Numbered from the stretch's first letter, positions 9,131 to 17,790 are shown. The stretch is 64,000 nt of DNA from Tropicimonas isoalkanivorans (GCF_900112335.1 NZ_FOLG01000014.1:62001-126000); one strand, 5' to 3'. The notes: generated by a model from the sequence alone, not told the origin. Made by a program: numbers and translations.

Positions 9131-9380
9131 TCATGAAAACGCCGCCCCCACGCCGTTCGCCCCGCCGGACTTCGCCACAACCGCTCCGTTGCGGGCCAAC
9201 CCGAAATCCTCGGTGGTCGCATCGTTCCAGGGCTTCTGTCAGGGTGACGATGGGCGTCGGGCGGTCGGCGCTATTAGGTGACAGATCCGCCGACCAGGCG
9301 CCCGTGAGCGTGGCCGCCGCGATCACGGCCAAAAGGGCCATCAACAAATGCTCACTGGAACTATTGACCACACCGAACAA
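9131..9380 (-). pseudogene. small membrane-anchored or secreted protein gene with an apparent frameshift
   Basis: On the minus strand an open frame (TTG 9380 after GGGAG, or a GTG or ATG a few codons further) encodes a hydrophobic N-terminus, LLMALLAVIAAATLTGAWS, followed by ADLSPNSADRPTPIVTLTEA. From there this frame turns arginine-rich, whereas the +1 frame reads WNDATTEDFGLARNGAVVAKS and GGANGVGAAFS to a TGA at 9131. The latter has normal composition and higher GC at third positions. A one-base insertion in the GGG run at 9231-9233 would explain both. It may be a decaying gene, a sequencing error, or a chance reading; no family is recognised. Confidence 0.4.
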
Positions 9381-9486
9381 AACAACTCTCCCGTACTTCC
9401 GATACCGATAGCATTTCGCAAACGATCGTTGAAAATTCGCTAAATGTTCTCATTTTTTTCCGGGCCCATTCTGGTACTCCATAAAA

Positions 9487-9519
9487 GTTCGGCCGCGCGC
9501 TCTCGGCGCGCGGCCGAAC
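9487..9519 (-). terminator. strong minus-strand terminator within pheS-pheT gap
   Basis: A perfect 14-bp inverted repeat (left arm 9487-9500, right arm 9506-9519, 5-nt loop) is followed on the minus strand by TTTTAT. It lies 13 bp beyond the stop codon of the small minus-strand gene ending at 9533 and supports that gene being transcribed. Confidence 0.85.
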
Positions 9520-9532
9520 ACCGCTGCACAAC

Positions 9533-9793
9533 TCAGTGGTCAGGTTCTTTCGAAGCAGGCGACAGCCACGGCACGAGGTCGCCGATCGGCGTGTTCCAGT
9601 ACCGCGCCGGATTAAGCTGGCACAGAGCGCGGTTCAGAGCCGGATCATCGAAAAACGCGCGACAGTCGAACCTGCCGGCGGTCTGGAGCCCTGATTTCGG
9701 TTCTGTGGTCAGAAACCCCATTGCCGTCAGGATCAGAAGCCCCAGGGCCAAGGGCTTGGCCACGTTGCCCACATAACTGGCGATTGCCGACAT
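9533..9793 (-). CDS. small single-pass membrane protein between pheS and pheT
   Basis: An 86-residue protein with one membrane segment (about 13-31, AKPLALGLLILTAMGFLT), then a polar region with two cysteines (RFDCRAFFDDPALNRALCQL) and a tryptophan/proline-rich end. ATG 9793 is preceded by AAAGG at 9 nt; a GTG three codons upstream is an alternative. The strongest support is its own rho-independent terminator on the same strand. It runs against pheS and pheT and separates them. No family is recognised. Confidence 0.6.
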   Translation of the reverse strand: MSAIASYVGNVAKPLALGLLILTAMGFLTTEPKSGLQTAGRFDCRAFFDDPALNRALCQLNPARYWNTPIGDLVPWLSPASKEPDH

Positions 9794-10011
9794 GGCGCTC
9801 ACCTTTCTTCACTCGTTACGGCCCCCACCGAACGTGATCCTCTTGCGGCGGAAATGTGGCGAAAAAGTGGCAAACGTGGCGCAAACGTGGCGACAATGCC
9901 GGCCGATTGTTTGCGCTTCGGCACCGGCCGCGCCGGCACACCCGCCCCTTCACCCGACCGCCCGGATGGGCTAAGGACACGCGACTTCTGAACCTTGCGG
10001 GGGCTCGACCC

Positions 10012-12420
10012 ATGAAATTCACGCTGTCCTGGCTGAAGCATCACCTGGAAACCGAGGCGACGGTGGACGAGATCGTCTATGCGCTGACCGACCTCGGGCT
10101 CGAGGTGGAGGGGGTGGAGAACCCCGCCGAGCGGCTTGCGGACTTTACCATCGGCAAGGTGAAGACGGCGGAGAAGCACCCCGACGCGGACAAGCTGCGC
10201 GTGTGCCAGGTGGAAACCGACGAGGGCGTCTTGCAGATCATCTGCGGAGCGTCCAACGCGCGGGCCGGGATCACCGTCGTCGTGGCCAAGCCGGGCACCT
10301 ACGTGCCGGGCATCGACACCACCATCGGCGTGGGCAAGATCCGCGGTATCGAGAGCTACGGCATGATGTGCTCGGAGCGTGAGATGGAACTCAGCGACGA
10401 GCATTCCGGTATCATCGAGCTGCCCTCGGGCGAAGTCGGCCAGAGCTTCACCGACTGGCTGGCCGAGAACCAGCCGGAAAAGGTGGACCCGGTAATCGAA
10501 ATCGCCATCACGCCCAACCGCCCCGACGCGCTCGGTGTCGAGGGCGTGGCGCGCGACCTGGCCGCGCGCGGGCTGGGGCGGCTGATCCCGCACGAGGTGG
10601 AGCCGGTGCCGGCGTCCTTCGTCTCTCCGCTCGACGTCACGATCGACGCGGACACGGCCGACGGCTGCCCGCTGTTCTGCGGCCGTCTGATCCGGGGCGT
10701 GAAGAACGGACCCTCGCCGCAGTGGCTGCAAGACGCGCTGCGCGCCATCGGGCTCCGTCCGATCAGCTTCCTGGTCGATGTGACCAACTTCTTCACCTAC
10801 GACCGCAACCGGCCGCTGCACGTGTTCGATGCCGACAAGGTGACGGGCAACCTGCGGGTGCACCGGGCAACCGGGGGCGAGACCCTGCAGGCGCTGGACG
10901 AAAGGACGTACACACTCCAGCCGGGCCAGATTGTCATCTCCGACGACACCGGCCCCGAGAGCATCGCCGGCATCATGGGTGGGCTTGCCACCGGCTGCAC
11001 CGAGGAGACGGTCAACGTCTTCGTCGAAAGCGCCTACTGGGACCCGATCCAGATCGCCTACACGGGCCGCGCGCTGAAGATCAATTCCGATGCGCGTTAC
11101 CGCTTCGAGCGCGGGGTGGACCCGGCCTTCACCCCCGTCGGGCTGGAGCACGCGGTGCGGATGATCGTCGACCACGCGGGCGGGGAGGCCAGCGAGGTGG
11201 TGATCGCCGGGGCGGTGCCCGACACCGACCGCGCCTACCGGCTGGACAGCAAGCGGGTCGAGAGCCTCGTCGGCATGGAGATCCCTGCGGAGACGCAACG
11301 CGCCACGCTTACCGCGCTCGGCTTCCGGCTGGAGGGCGACATGGCGCACGTACCGAGCTGGCGGCCAGACGTGCAGGGGGAGGCCGACCTTGTGGAGGAA
11401 GTGGCCCGCATCGCCTCGCTCACCGGTCTTCAGGGCAAACCGATGGGCCGCGCGCAGCCGGGCGTGCCCGAGCCGGTGCTGACGCCCATGCAGCGCCGGG
11501 AGAGCATGGCGCGGCGGACGATCGCGGCGCTGGGCTACAACGAATGCGTGACCTATTCCTTCGTCGACGAGGCGGCGGCGTCGCTCTTCGGCGGTGGCGG
11601 AGAGGCGACGCGGCTGGAAAATCCGATCTCCTCGGAGATGAGCCACATGCGGCCCTCGCCGCTTCCGGGCCTGTTGCAGGCTGCGGCTCGCAACCAGGCG
11701 CGCGGGTTCGCGGATCTGGCGCTATTCGAGGTCGGCCCCGCCTTCCACGGTGGTGAGCCGGGGGAGCAGACCCAGGCCGCCGTCGGGCTGCTGGTGGGTT
11801 ACACCGGCCCGCGCGACGTGCACGGCGCCCGGCGCGCTGTGGACACCTTCGACGCGAAGGCCGACATCGAGGCCGTCCTTGCCGCCGCCGGCGCGCCGGC
11901 CAAGGTGCAAGTCCGCCGCGACGTGCCCGGCTGGTTCCACCCCGGCCGCTCCGGCGTGATCTGCCTGGGCCCGAAGAAGGTCCTCGGGGTGTTCGGCGAG
12001 CTGCATCCGAAGGTGCTCGACGCGCTCGACGTGAAAGGGCCGGCGGTGGCGTTTTCGGTCGATCTTGCCGCCATTCCCTTCCCCAAGGCGAAAGGCGCCA
12101 ATCGCGGCGCGCTGGAACTGGCGGACCTGCAGGCGGTCGAACGGGACTTCGCCTTCGTGCTGGATACGCGGGTGGAGGCTCTGGATCTGGTGAACGCCGC
12201 CGCCGGGGCCGACAAGGCGCTGATCGAGGAGGTGCGCGTCTTCGACGAGTTCCACGGGCCGAAGGCCGAGGCGCAGATGGGGGAGGGCAAGAAGTCCGTC
12301 GCCATCACCGTGCGCCTGCAGCCGAAGGAAAAGACGCTGACCGAGGACGAGATCGAAGCCGTGAGCCGCAAGGTGATCGAGAAGGTCGGAAAGGCCACCG
12401 GCGGCGTGCTGCGTGGCTGA
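10012..12420 (+). CDS. pheT: phenylalanyl-tRNA synthetase beta subunit
   Basis: An 802-residue protein of normal length. It starts MKFTLSWLKHHLETEATVDEI, has the tRNA-binding (EMAP/OB) domain at about 40-150 (IICGASNARAGITVVVAKPGTYVPG), the B3/B4 editing region, the B5 domain and the C-terminal ferredoxin-like anticodon-binding domain (VERDFAFVLD). With PheS it charges tRNA-Phe and hydrolyses mischarged Tyr-tRNA. ATG 10012 is chosen by family alignment; an open frame runs 52 codons further upstream but is basic and not conserved. It lies 1 kb from pheS. Confidence 0.97.
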   Translation: MKFTLSWLKHHLETEATVDEIVYALTDLGLEVEGVENPAERLADFTIGKVKTAEKHPDADKLRVCQVETDEGVLQIICGASNARAGITVVVAKPGTYVPGIDTTIGVGKIRGIESYGMMCSEREMELSDEHSGIIELPSGEVGQSFTDWLAENQPEKVDPVIEIAITPNRPDALGVEGVARDLAARGLGRLIPHEVEPVPASFVSPLDVTIDADTADGCPLFCGRLIRGVKNGPSPQWLQDALRAIGLRPISFLVDVTNFFTYDRNRPLHVFDADKVTGNLRVHRATGGETLQALDERTYTLQPGQIVISDDTGPESIAGIMGGLATGCTEETVNVFVESAYWDPIQIAYTGRALKINSDARYRFERGVDPAFTPVGLEHAVRMIVDHAGGEASEVVIAGAVPDTDRAYRLDSKRVESLVGMEIPAETQRATLTALGFRLEGDMAHVPSWRPDVQGEADLVEEVARIASLTGLQGKPMGRAQPGVPEPVLTPMQRRESMARRTIAALGYNECVTYSFVDEAAASLFGGGGEATRLENPISSEMSHMRPSPLPGLLQAAARNQARGFADLALFEVGPAFHGGEPGEQTQAAVGLLVGYTGPRDVHGARRAVDTFDAKADIEAVLAAAGAPAKVQVRRDVPGWFHPGRSGVICLGPKKVLGVFGELHPKVLDALDVKGPAVAFSVDLAAIPFPKAKGANRGALELADLQAVERDFAFVLDTRVEALDLVNAAAGADKALIEEVRVFDEFHGPKAEAQMGEGKKSVAITVRLQPKEKTLTEDEIEAVSRKVIEKVGKATGGVLRG

Positions 12421-12548
12421 GTAAACGGGGGCCGCGTGCCGCGTTGATTTAGCTCATGGCGCGCGGTGCACCCGGTCGCTACCGTCGACGTGGGAGCTAC
12501 CTCGGGGGTGTGTATCTCACTGTATCGATGGGTGGGGCTCCGCAAGTG

Positions 12549-12574
12549 AGCGTCCCTGAGATTTCAGGGGCGCT
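12549..12574 (+). terminator. hairpin downstream of pheT
   Basis: An 11-bp stem with one T-G pair (AGCGTCCCTGA/TCAGGGGCGCT) and a GATT loop lies about 130 bp after the pheT stop and is followed by CCGATTGTT. The 216-bp stretch between pheT and the GST-like gene holds nothing else I can name. Confidence 0.45.
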
Positions 12575-12636
12575 CCGATTGTTCCCATGACATTCGTCTC
12601 CCCCGGGGCGCGCTCCGGTAGCGACGCCAGCGCGCG

Positions 12637-13362
12637 TCAGTCCCGCGCCGGCACGTTCAACCCCCTCTGGACCGCGGGCCGCGCCACGAACCTGTCGCGA
12701 TACGCCTCGACGGCCGGGAAGTCGCTCCACCCGATGTCCTTCAAGGCGCCGTAGCCGGTCTCCAGGCTTCGGATCCAGGGGCCAATGGCGATGTCGGCAA
12801 TGGAGAAGTCGCCCGCGATCCAGTCCCGGTCGGCCAGTTGGCCATCCAGAACGCCGAGCAGCCGCCGGACCTCGCCGAGATAGCGCTCAAGGGGGCGGGC
12901 GTCTTCGATGGCTTTGCCGCCGAACGCATAGAAATAGCCGAACTGCCCGAACATCGGCCCGACCCCGCCCATCTGGAACATCAGCCACTGGGTGACCACC
13001 GCCCGGTCCCGCGCCGTCGTGCCGATCAGCTGTCCGGTCTTGTCGGCGAGGTAGAGCAGGATCGCCCCGGACTCGAACAGCCCGATCGGTGCGCCGTCCG
13101 GCCCGCCCGGGTCGATGATCGCCGGGATCTTGCCGTTCGGGTTCAGCGATTCGAACTCCGGGCTTTTCACGTCGGACTCCGCAAGCGTCACCTTGTGTGC
13201 CTCGTAGGGCAGGCCCAACTCCTCCAGAGCGATGGAGATCTTCACGCCGTTCGGCGTGGGGAAGGAGTAAAGCTGAATGCGGTCCGGGTGCTGCGCCGGC
13301 CACCGCTGCGTGATCGGAAACTGCGACAGGTCGGTGGCGCGGGGTAGGCTGTGCTCGGTCAT
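12637..13362 (-). CDS. glutathione S-transferase-like disulfide-bond oxidoreductase (YghU/YfcG type)
   Basis: A 241-residue protein. The N-terminal thioredoxin-like GST domain includes IQLYSFPTPNGVKISIALEELGLPYEAHKV, with the Asn-Gly glutathione contact of YfcG/YghU proteins, NPNGKIPAI and GLFESGAILLYLAD; the C-terminal all-helical domain includes the family N-cap motif DFSIADIAIGPW. These cytosolic proteins bind glutathione and reduce disulfides or peroxides; the physiological substrate is not known. ATG 13362 is chosen because an upstream ATG adds seven residues without support. Single-gene unit. Confidence 0.88.
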   Translation of the reverse strand: MTEHSLPRATDLSQFPITQRWPAQHPDRIQLYSFPTPNGVKISIALEELGLPYEAHKVTLAESDVKSPEFESLNPNGKIPAIIDPGGPDGAPIGLFESGAILLYLADKTGQLIGTTARDRAVVTQWLMFQMGGVGPMFGQFGYFYAFGGKAIEDARPLERYLGEVRRLLGVLDGQLADRDWIAGDFSIADIAIGPWIRSLETGYGALKDIGWSDFPAVEAYRDRFVARPAVQRGLNVPARD

Positions 13363-13472
13363 GTCGGCTCCTTGGGGTACCAACCCGATTTAGGCGGCAC
13401 GACGCGGAATGAAAGCCCGGGGTCTGTGCGCGGATGCACGGGGGCCGGTGCATCGGCCTGCATCCCGCAAAG

Positions 13473-13500
13473 AAAAAACCCCCGACCGGGCCGGGGGTTT
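13473..13500 (-). terminator. rho-independent terminator after rpsU
   Basis: On the minus strand the 8-bp stem AACCCCCG/CGGGGGTT is followed by six Ts (six As at 13473-13478 on the plus strand). It lies 66 bp after the rpsU stop and before the GST-like gene. Confidence 0.85.
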
Positions 13501-13565
13501 CACGACTGGCGTTCGCCGCGTCGTCTCAGTCGCGCCTTGGCGGCGCCGTGGGTCTCACCCTGTCC

Positions 13566-13772
13566 TCAGAGGAGCCCTTCGCGCTGCGCTTTCTTACGCG
13601 CCAGCTTGCGTGCACGGCGAATAGCCTCGGCTTTCTCGCGCGCCTTCTTCTCGGAAGGCTTCTCGAAGTGCTGCTTGAGTTTCATCTCGCGGAAGACGCC
13701 TTCGCGCTGCAGCTTCTTCTTCAGTGCGCGGAGCGCCTGATCGACATTGTTGTCGCGAACACTGACCTGCAT
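13566..13772 (-). CDS. rpsU: 30S ribosomal protein S21 (bS21)
   Basis: A 68-residue basic protein with [36 protein letters not shown] and a basic tail, all diagnostic for S21 in alphaproteobacteria. It sits near the 3' end of 16S rRNA and helps initiation. An AAAGGTGG site precedes ATG 13772. A longer in-frame extension upstream is not conserved. The gene is divergent from the COQ9-family gene, an arrangement I recall in Rhodobacteraceae. Confidence 0.97.
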   Translation of the reverse strand: MQVSVRDNNVDQALRALKKKLQREGVFREMKLKQHFEKPSEKKAREKAEAIRRARKLARKKAQREGLL

Positions 13773-13890
13773 GTGGTTGTCACCACCTTTCCTGTTAGAG
13801 TTGCATCTGATTGCAGGAAGTGGCCGTATAGCAAAGGCAAACGGCCATGTCCATATTGACATTGAGCCAATCGCCAGCAGGGGAAGACCG

Positions 13891-14634
13891 ATGAACGAGA
13901 CCGAAACCGCGACCGCCACGGAGCCGCAAGACAAGATCCGGGAGCGGCTTCTGGACGCGGCCATGGTGCATGTGGCTTTCGACGGCTGGAGCGAGGCAAC
14001 GTTCCGCGCGGCCTGCCGCGATGCCGGTGTGGATGCGTCGGTCGCGCGCATGGTCTGCCCCCGCGGCGGGGTGGACCTGGCGCTGGCCTACCACGAACGC
14101 GGCGACCGGCTGATGCAGGAGCGGCTGGAGCGGGAGGACCTGCCCACGATGCGCCTGCGGGACCGGATCGTTCGCGCCGTGCGGACCCGGATCGAGGTGA
14201 TCGACGACAAGGAGGCGGTGCGGCGCGGCTCCACGCTGCTCACCTTGCCGCAATACGCCGGCGATGGTGCGCAGGCGATCTGGTCCACGGCCGACCGGAT
14301 CTGGAATGCCCTTGGGGACGACTCCGACGACCTCAACTGGTACACCAAGCGCGCCTCCCTCTCTGGCGTGTATTCCAGCACCGTTCTCTACTGGCTGGGC
14401 GACGACAGCGCCGGCAACGAGGCGACATGGGCCTTTCTCGACCGGCGGGTCGGCAACGTGATGCAGCTCGAGAAGGTGCGGGCGCAGATGACCGGAAACC
14501 CAGTGCTCAAACGGCTCTTCGCGGGGCCGAACTGGATTCTGGGAAAGGTGCGGGCGCCCGGTGCCCCCAACGAGGTCCCCGGAAGCTGGGCAGAGGACCG
14601 TCCCGCCCGCGGTGCCGCCTTTCGTCATCGCTAA
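13891..14634 (+). CDS. COQ9 family protein
   Basis: A 247-residue helical protein. The N-terminal half has a TetR-like start ([32 protein letters not shown]) followed by [17 protein letters not shown], typical of COQ9. The C-terminal COQ9/rpsU-associated domain includes [27 protein letters not shown]9 binds lipids and supports the hydroxylase step of ubiquinone synthesis at the membrane. ATG 13891 follows GGGGAAG. It is divergent from rpsU and precedes a quinone oxidoreductase gene by 63 bp. Confidence 0.9.
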   Translation: MNETETATATEPQDKIRERLLDAAMVHVAFDGWSEATFRAACRDAGVDASVARMVCPRGGVDLALAYHERGDRLMQERLEREDLPTMRLRDRIVRAVRTRIEVIDDKEAVRRGSTLLTLPQYAGDGAQAIWSTADRIWNALGDDSDDLNWYTKRASLSGVYSSTVLYWLGDDSAGNEATWAFLDRRVGNVMQLEKVRAQMTGNPVLKRLFAGPNWILGKVRAPGAPNEVPGSWAEDRPARGAAFRHR

Positions 14635-14697
14635 GGGGCGATTGAATCTCCGCTGACGCAGGTTCAAAAGCATCGCGAGACACAAAGGAGCCCCGCG

Positions 14698-15687
14698 ATG
14701 ACCCTGCCCGAAATGATGCGCGCCGTAGAAATCAGCGAGCCCGGCGGACCGGAGGTGCTCAAACCGACGCACCGCCCGGTGCCTCAGCCGGGCCCCGGTG
14801 AGATCCTCATCCGCGTGCGGTGGGCCGGGGTGAACCGTCCCGACGCGCTCCAGCGGGCCGGCAGCTACAAGGCGCCGCCGCAGGCAAGCGACCTGCCCGG
14901 GTTGGAGGCCTCTGGCGAGGTCGCGGCCGTCGGCCCGGAGGTCTCCGGCTGGTCCGTGGGGGATGCCGTCTGCGCGCTCCTTCCGGGCGGGGGCTACGCC
15001 GAATTCGCGGTCACGCCCGCGGCCCACGCTCTGCCGGTGCCGGACGGCATGGACCTGCGGGAGGCCGCCTGCCTGCCCGAAACCTTCTTCACCGTCTGGT
15101 CGAACGTGTTCCAGCGCGGCGGTCTGAAGGCTGGCGAAACATTCCTCGTTCACGGCGGCAGCTCCGGCATTGGAACCACTGCGATCCAGCTTGCGTCCCA
15201 CTTCGGCGCGCGGGTCTTCGCCACGGCGGGCACGGCCGAGAAATGCGCTGCCTGCGCCAAGCTGGGGGCCAAGCGCGCGATCAATTACCGCGAGGAGGAT
15301 TTCGTGGAGATCCTGCGCGGCGAGGGCGGGGCCAACCTGATCCTCGACATGGTCGGCGGCGACTATATTACGCGCAACGTGAAGTCCCTGGCGGACGACG
15401 GCCGGCTGGTGATGATCGCGTTCCTTCAGGGGCCGAAGGTGGAGTTGAACTTCGCCCAAGTCATGCTCCGCCGGCTCACGATCACCGGTTCGACCCTGCG
15501 CCCGCAATCCGACTTCGCCAAGGCCCGGATCGCCGACAGCCTGCGCGACAGGGTCTGGCCGCTGCTCTCGAACGGGGAAATCGCGCCGGTCATGGATTCG
15601 GAATTTGCCCTCGAAGATGCGGCCAAGGCTCACGCGCGCATGGAAAGCTCCGGTCATGTTGGAAAGATCGTGCTGCGGATCTCCTGA
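14698..15687 (+). CDS. NAD(P)H:quinone oxidoreductase, zinc-free MDR family (PIG3-like)
   Basis: A 329-residue protein of the medium-chain dehydrogenase family without the zinc ligands of alcohol dehydrogenases. The GroES-like N-terminal domain (GEILIRVRWAGVNRPD, YKAPPQASDLPGLEASGEV) is followed by a Rossmann domain with the NADPH motif VHGGSSGIGTTAIQLA. The length and the AGVNRPDALQRAG motif fit the PIG3/quinone oxidoreductase group. It probably reduces quinones one or two electrons at a time. A GGAGCC site precedes ATG 14698. Its place after COQ9 suggests, but does not prove, a link to quinone metabolism. Confidence 0.9.
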   Translation: MTLPEMMRAVEISEPGGPEVLKPTHRPVPQPGPGEILIRVRWAGVNRPDALQRAGSYKAPPQASDLPGLEASGEVAAVGPEVSGWSVGDAVCALLPGGGYAEFAVTPAAHALPVPDGMDLREAACLPETFFTVWSNVFQRGGLKAGETFLVHGGSSGIGTTAIQLASHFGARVFATAGTAEKCAACAKLGAKRAINYREEDFVEILRGEGGANLILDMVGGDYITRNVKSLADDGRLVMIAFLQGPKVELNFAQVMLRRLTITGSTLRPQSDFAKARIADSLRDRVWPLLSNGEIAPVMDSEFALEDAAKAHARMESSGHVGKIVLRIS

Positions 15688-15796
15688 TAGCGGTCGCATT
15701 TTTCATTTCGCGATTGTCACGGGCCGCGCGTAGGTTTCTCGCGCTGGCCCGGCCATGTCGGCACGGGCGCATTTCATGCAAGCGGATTACTACGAC

Positions 15797-16534
15797 ATGT
15801 CAAAGAAACTCATCGCGGAATTTATCGGTACATTCTGGCTGGTCCTCGGCGGGTGCGGCGCGGCGGTTCTCGCCGCGGGCGTGCCCGACGTCGGCATCGG
15901 CTTTCTGGGGGTCGCCCTCGCGTTCGGTCTGACCGTCATGACCATGGCCTATGCGGTCGGCAATATCTCCGGCGGGCACTTCAATCCGGCGGTCTCGTTC
16001 GGGCTGATGATCGCCGGAAAGTTCGAGCGGAAAGATCTGTTCCCCTATTGGGGCGCGCAGGTCGCCGGCGCAGTCGTGGCCGCAATCGTGCTCTGGATCA
16101 TCGCGCACGGGCAGGCGGGCTTCTCCTCCGTCGGCAACTTCGCGCTCAACGGCTACGGGTCGGCCTCGCCCGGCGGCTACGGGTTTTTCTCCGGGCTGGT
16201 CACCGAAATCGTGATGACGGCGATTTTCCTCGTCATCATCCTCGGCGCGACCTCCCGCGGCGTTCCGGTTGGCTTTGCGCCCATCGCCATCGGGCTGGGC
16301 CTGACGCTGATCCACCTGATCTCCATCCCGGTGACCAACACGTCGGTCAACCCCGCCCGCTCCACGGGCGTGGCCCTGTTCGGCGGGGGGACCGCGATCT
16401 TGCAACTGTGGCTCTTCTGGGTGGCGCCGCTCCTCGGCGGCGCGCTCGGGGCGATCATCTGGAAGACGCTGGAACCCGAGGCCTACACCGCCGCGGAGGC
16501 GCCCGCCGTGCCGGATACGGGCAGCACCGCCTGA
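15797..16534 (+). CDS. aqpZ: aquaporin Z
   Basis: A 245-residue channel with six membrane helices and the two pore loops, HFNPAVSFG in the first half and [10 protein letters not shown] in the second, plus AVGNISGGH. The MIP family conducts water; the AqpZ-like N-terminus ([19 protein letters not shown]) points to a strict water channel. The start is uncertain: ATG 15797 matches family members, but in-frame ATGs at 15755 and 15776 exist and no clear Shine-Dalgarno site decides. It converges on the YafY gene. Confidence 0.93.
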   Translation: MSKKLIAEFIGTFWLVLGGCGAAVLAAGVPDVGIGFLGVALAFGLTVMTMAYAVGNISGGHFNPAVSFGLMIAGKFERKDLFPYWGAQVAGAVVAAIVLWIIAHGQAGFSSVGNFALNGYGSASPGGYGFFSGLVTEIVMTAIFLVIILGATSRGVPVGFAPIAIGLGLTLIHLISIPVTNTSVNPARSTGVALFGGGTAILQLWLFWVAPLLGGALGAIIWKTLEPEAYTAAEAPAVPDTGSTA

Positions 16535-16540
16535 TCGGAC

Positions 16541-16565
16541 TGGCGCCGGTCCTTGGCCGGCGCCA
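16541..16565 (+). terminator. hairpin after aqpZ
   Basis: A perfect 9-bp inverted repeat (TGGCGCCGG/CCGGCGCCA, 7-nt loop) begins 6 bp after the aqpZ stop. No T run follows, so termination function is only inferred from position. Confidence 0.5.
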
Positions 16566-16573
16566 CGCTGCCG

Positions 16574-16632
16574 TATCGGGTCGAGCATAGCCCGCGACAG
16601 GGCGCAGTCCCGGCGGGCATCGGGCGCACCGC
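16574..16632 (-). pseudogene. remnant of an RNase T2 gene 3' end
   Basis: This stretch matches the last about 19 codons of the RNase T2 gene at 17794-17852 with roughly 48 of 54 bases identical. Read on the minus strand it gives APDARRDCALSRAMLDPIR against APDARRDCTLSRALLDPVR in the intact gene. The intact TAG stop corresponds to CAG here. All three amino-acid changes are conservative, which suggests descent from a functional copy. It lies between the ends of aqpZ and the yafY gene. Confidence 0.6.
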
Positions 16633-16640
16633 CGTCCGTT

Positions 16641-17330
16641 TCAGTCTCGCACGCCGGTTTCCATCTGGCGGAAGAAAGCCGCCAGGCTCTTGTCCGCCTC
16701 GGGGCGGAAACGCGCATCGGTTTCGCTGAGGGTACCGATCCGGTCCAGTCGGAAGACGCGAAAGTCCTCGCGCAGTTCGCACCACGCGACGAGCGTCCAG
16801 ACTTTGCCCCAGAACCACAGGCCGAGCGGGCGGACACGACGACTGGTCCGGGCGCCCCCGGCATCGCCGTAGTCGATCTGCAAGACCGCGCGGCGTTCCA
16901 CTGCGGACTCGATGTAATCGATCCTCTGCCGCACGGACTCGGTCATTTCCGGGGCTATCGAATGCACCTGCACCGCAGCGGCCCGTTTCCGCTCGGCGTC
17001 CGGCAACACGGCACCGATCTTGACCAGCGCTTCCTCTGCACCGCGCGCCATCGCTGCGCCGCCCCACGCCCGGACCAGCCGCGCGCCGGCCACCAGCGCC
17101 ACGATCTCGTCGCGCGTGAACATGAGCGGCGGCAGGTCGAATCCGCCCTGCAGCACATAGCCAACCCCAGCCTCGCCCTCGACGGGGACGCCCGAGGCCT
17201 GCAGATCGACGATGTCGCGGTAGATCGTGCGCTCGGACACTTCCAGCCGCTCGGCCAGGCGCCGGGCGGTGACGAGCCGGCCACCCCTCAGATGTTGCAC
17301 GATCTGGAACAGGCGGTCGGCCCGGCGCAT
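16641..17330 (-). CDS. YafY-type WYL/HTH transcriptional regulator
   Basis: A 229-residue protein. Residues 1-60 form an HTH_11 winged helix (RRADRLFQIVQHLRGGRLVTARRLAERLEVSERTIYRDI), and residues about 130-215 a WYL ligand-sensing domain with RRVRPLGLWFWGKVWTLVAWCELREDFRVFRLDRI. YafY proteins are ligand-responsive, usually repressors. It is translated right after the VOC gene with a 1-bp gap, so it likely senses the compound that the VOC protein handles and controls its own operon through the palindrome at 17765-17790. Confidence 0.9.
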   Translation of the reverse strand: MRRADRLFQIVQHLRGGRLVTARRLAERLEVSERTIYRDIVDLQASGVPVEGEAGVGYVLQGGFDLPPLMFTRDEIVALVAGARLVRAWGGAAMARGAEEALVKIGAVLPDAERKRAAAVQVHSIAPEMTESVRQRIDYIESAVERRAVLQIDYGDAGGARTSRRVRPLGLWFWGKVWTLVAWCELREDFRVFRLDRIGTLSETDARFRPEADKSLAAFFRQMETGVRD

Positions 17331-17331
17331 G

Positions 17332-17718
17332 TCAGCTGGCCATTCTGGGCTCGAACAGGCCGATCCGGTTGCCGTCAGGGTCGGCGGCGTAAACGAAGCG
17401 GCCGGGTGGAATGGTCACGGTATCGGACAGGATCTTTCCTCCTGCCGCCTCGGCCCGTGCGGCAGCGTCCTCGAGCGTGCCCTCGACGACGAGGAACACC
17501 ACCGGGCCACGGTCCGCAGGGCCGGGTTCGCCGACGAAGAGATTGGCCGAAACTCCCTGGCCCGGCTCCGCCGTGCGTAGAAAGGCTGTGGCCTCACCGC
17601 CCATTTCCTTCCTGTCGAGGATGCCGCCCGTGGCAGCAGCATAAAAGGCCATCCCGGCGGAGAGATCCCGAACTGGAATTTCCGCCCAGACGTTGAAGTT
17701 CGCGGGTGTGAAGGTCAT
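17332..17718 (-). CDS. VOC family (glyoxalase/bleomycin-resistance fold) protein
   Basis: A 128-residue protein of the vicinal oxygen chelate superfamily: NVWAEIPVRDLSAGMAFYAAATG at the start and GRFVYAADPDGNRIGLFEP at the end, the paired beta-alpha-beta modules. Substrate and metal cannot be inferred; the family contains glyoxalases, dioxygenases and antibiotic-binding proteins. ATG 17718 follows AAGGA by 7 nt. It leads an operon with the YafY regulator, a pairing I recall in many alphaproteobacteria. Confidence 0.85.
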   Translation of the reverse strand: MTFTPANFNVWAEIPVRDLSAGMAFYAAATGGILDRKEMGGEATAFLRTAEPGQGVSANLFVGEPGPADRGPVVFLVVEGTLEDAAARAEAAGGKILSDTVTIPPGRFVYAADPDGNRIGLFEPRMAS

Positions 17719-17756
17719 CGTGAGTCCTTTGCGGTTGGGGTGTCTCCCGCAACTCT

Positions 17757-17790
17757 CTCATACCCCTCCTGACAGCGTCCTGTCAGGAGG
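17757..17790 (-). promoter_or_regulatory. promoter and palindromic candidate operator of the VOC-yafY operon
   Basis: An 11-bp perfect inverted repeat (arms CCTCCTGACAG 17765-17775 and CTGTCAGGAGG 17780-17790, 4-bp centre) lies 47 bp upstream of the VOC start. On the minus strand the palindrome contains CTGACA (17786-17781), which with TATGAG (17762-17757) at 18-bp spacing forms a plausible -35/-10 promoter. A symmetric site covering the -35 box is what a dimeric repressor such as YafY would use. No T run follows on either strand, which argues against a terminator for RNase T2. Confidence 0.6.

Noticed and set aside
9856-10011. Longer N-terminus for PheT
   Set aside because: The 52 extra residues are basic and not part of PheT, which begins at MKFTLSWL.
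9799-11646. A 615-codon minus-strand open frame opposite pheT
   Set aside because: Antisense of conserved pheT domains, with no Shine-Dalgarno site or motif.
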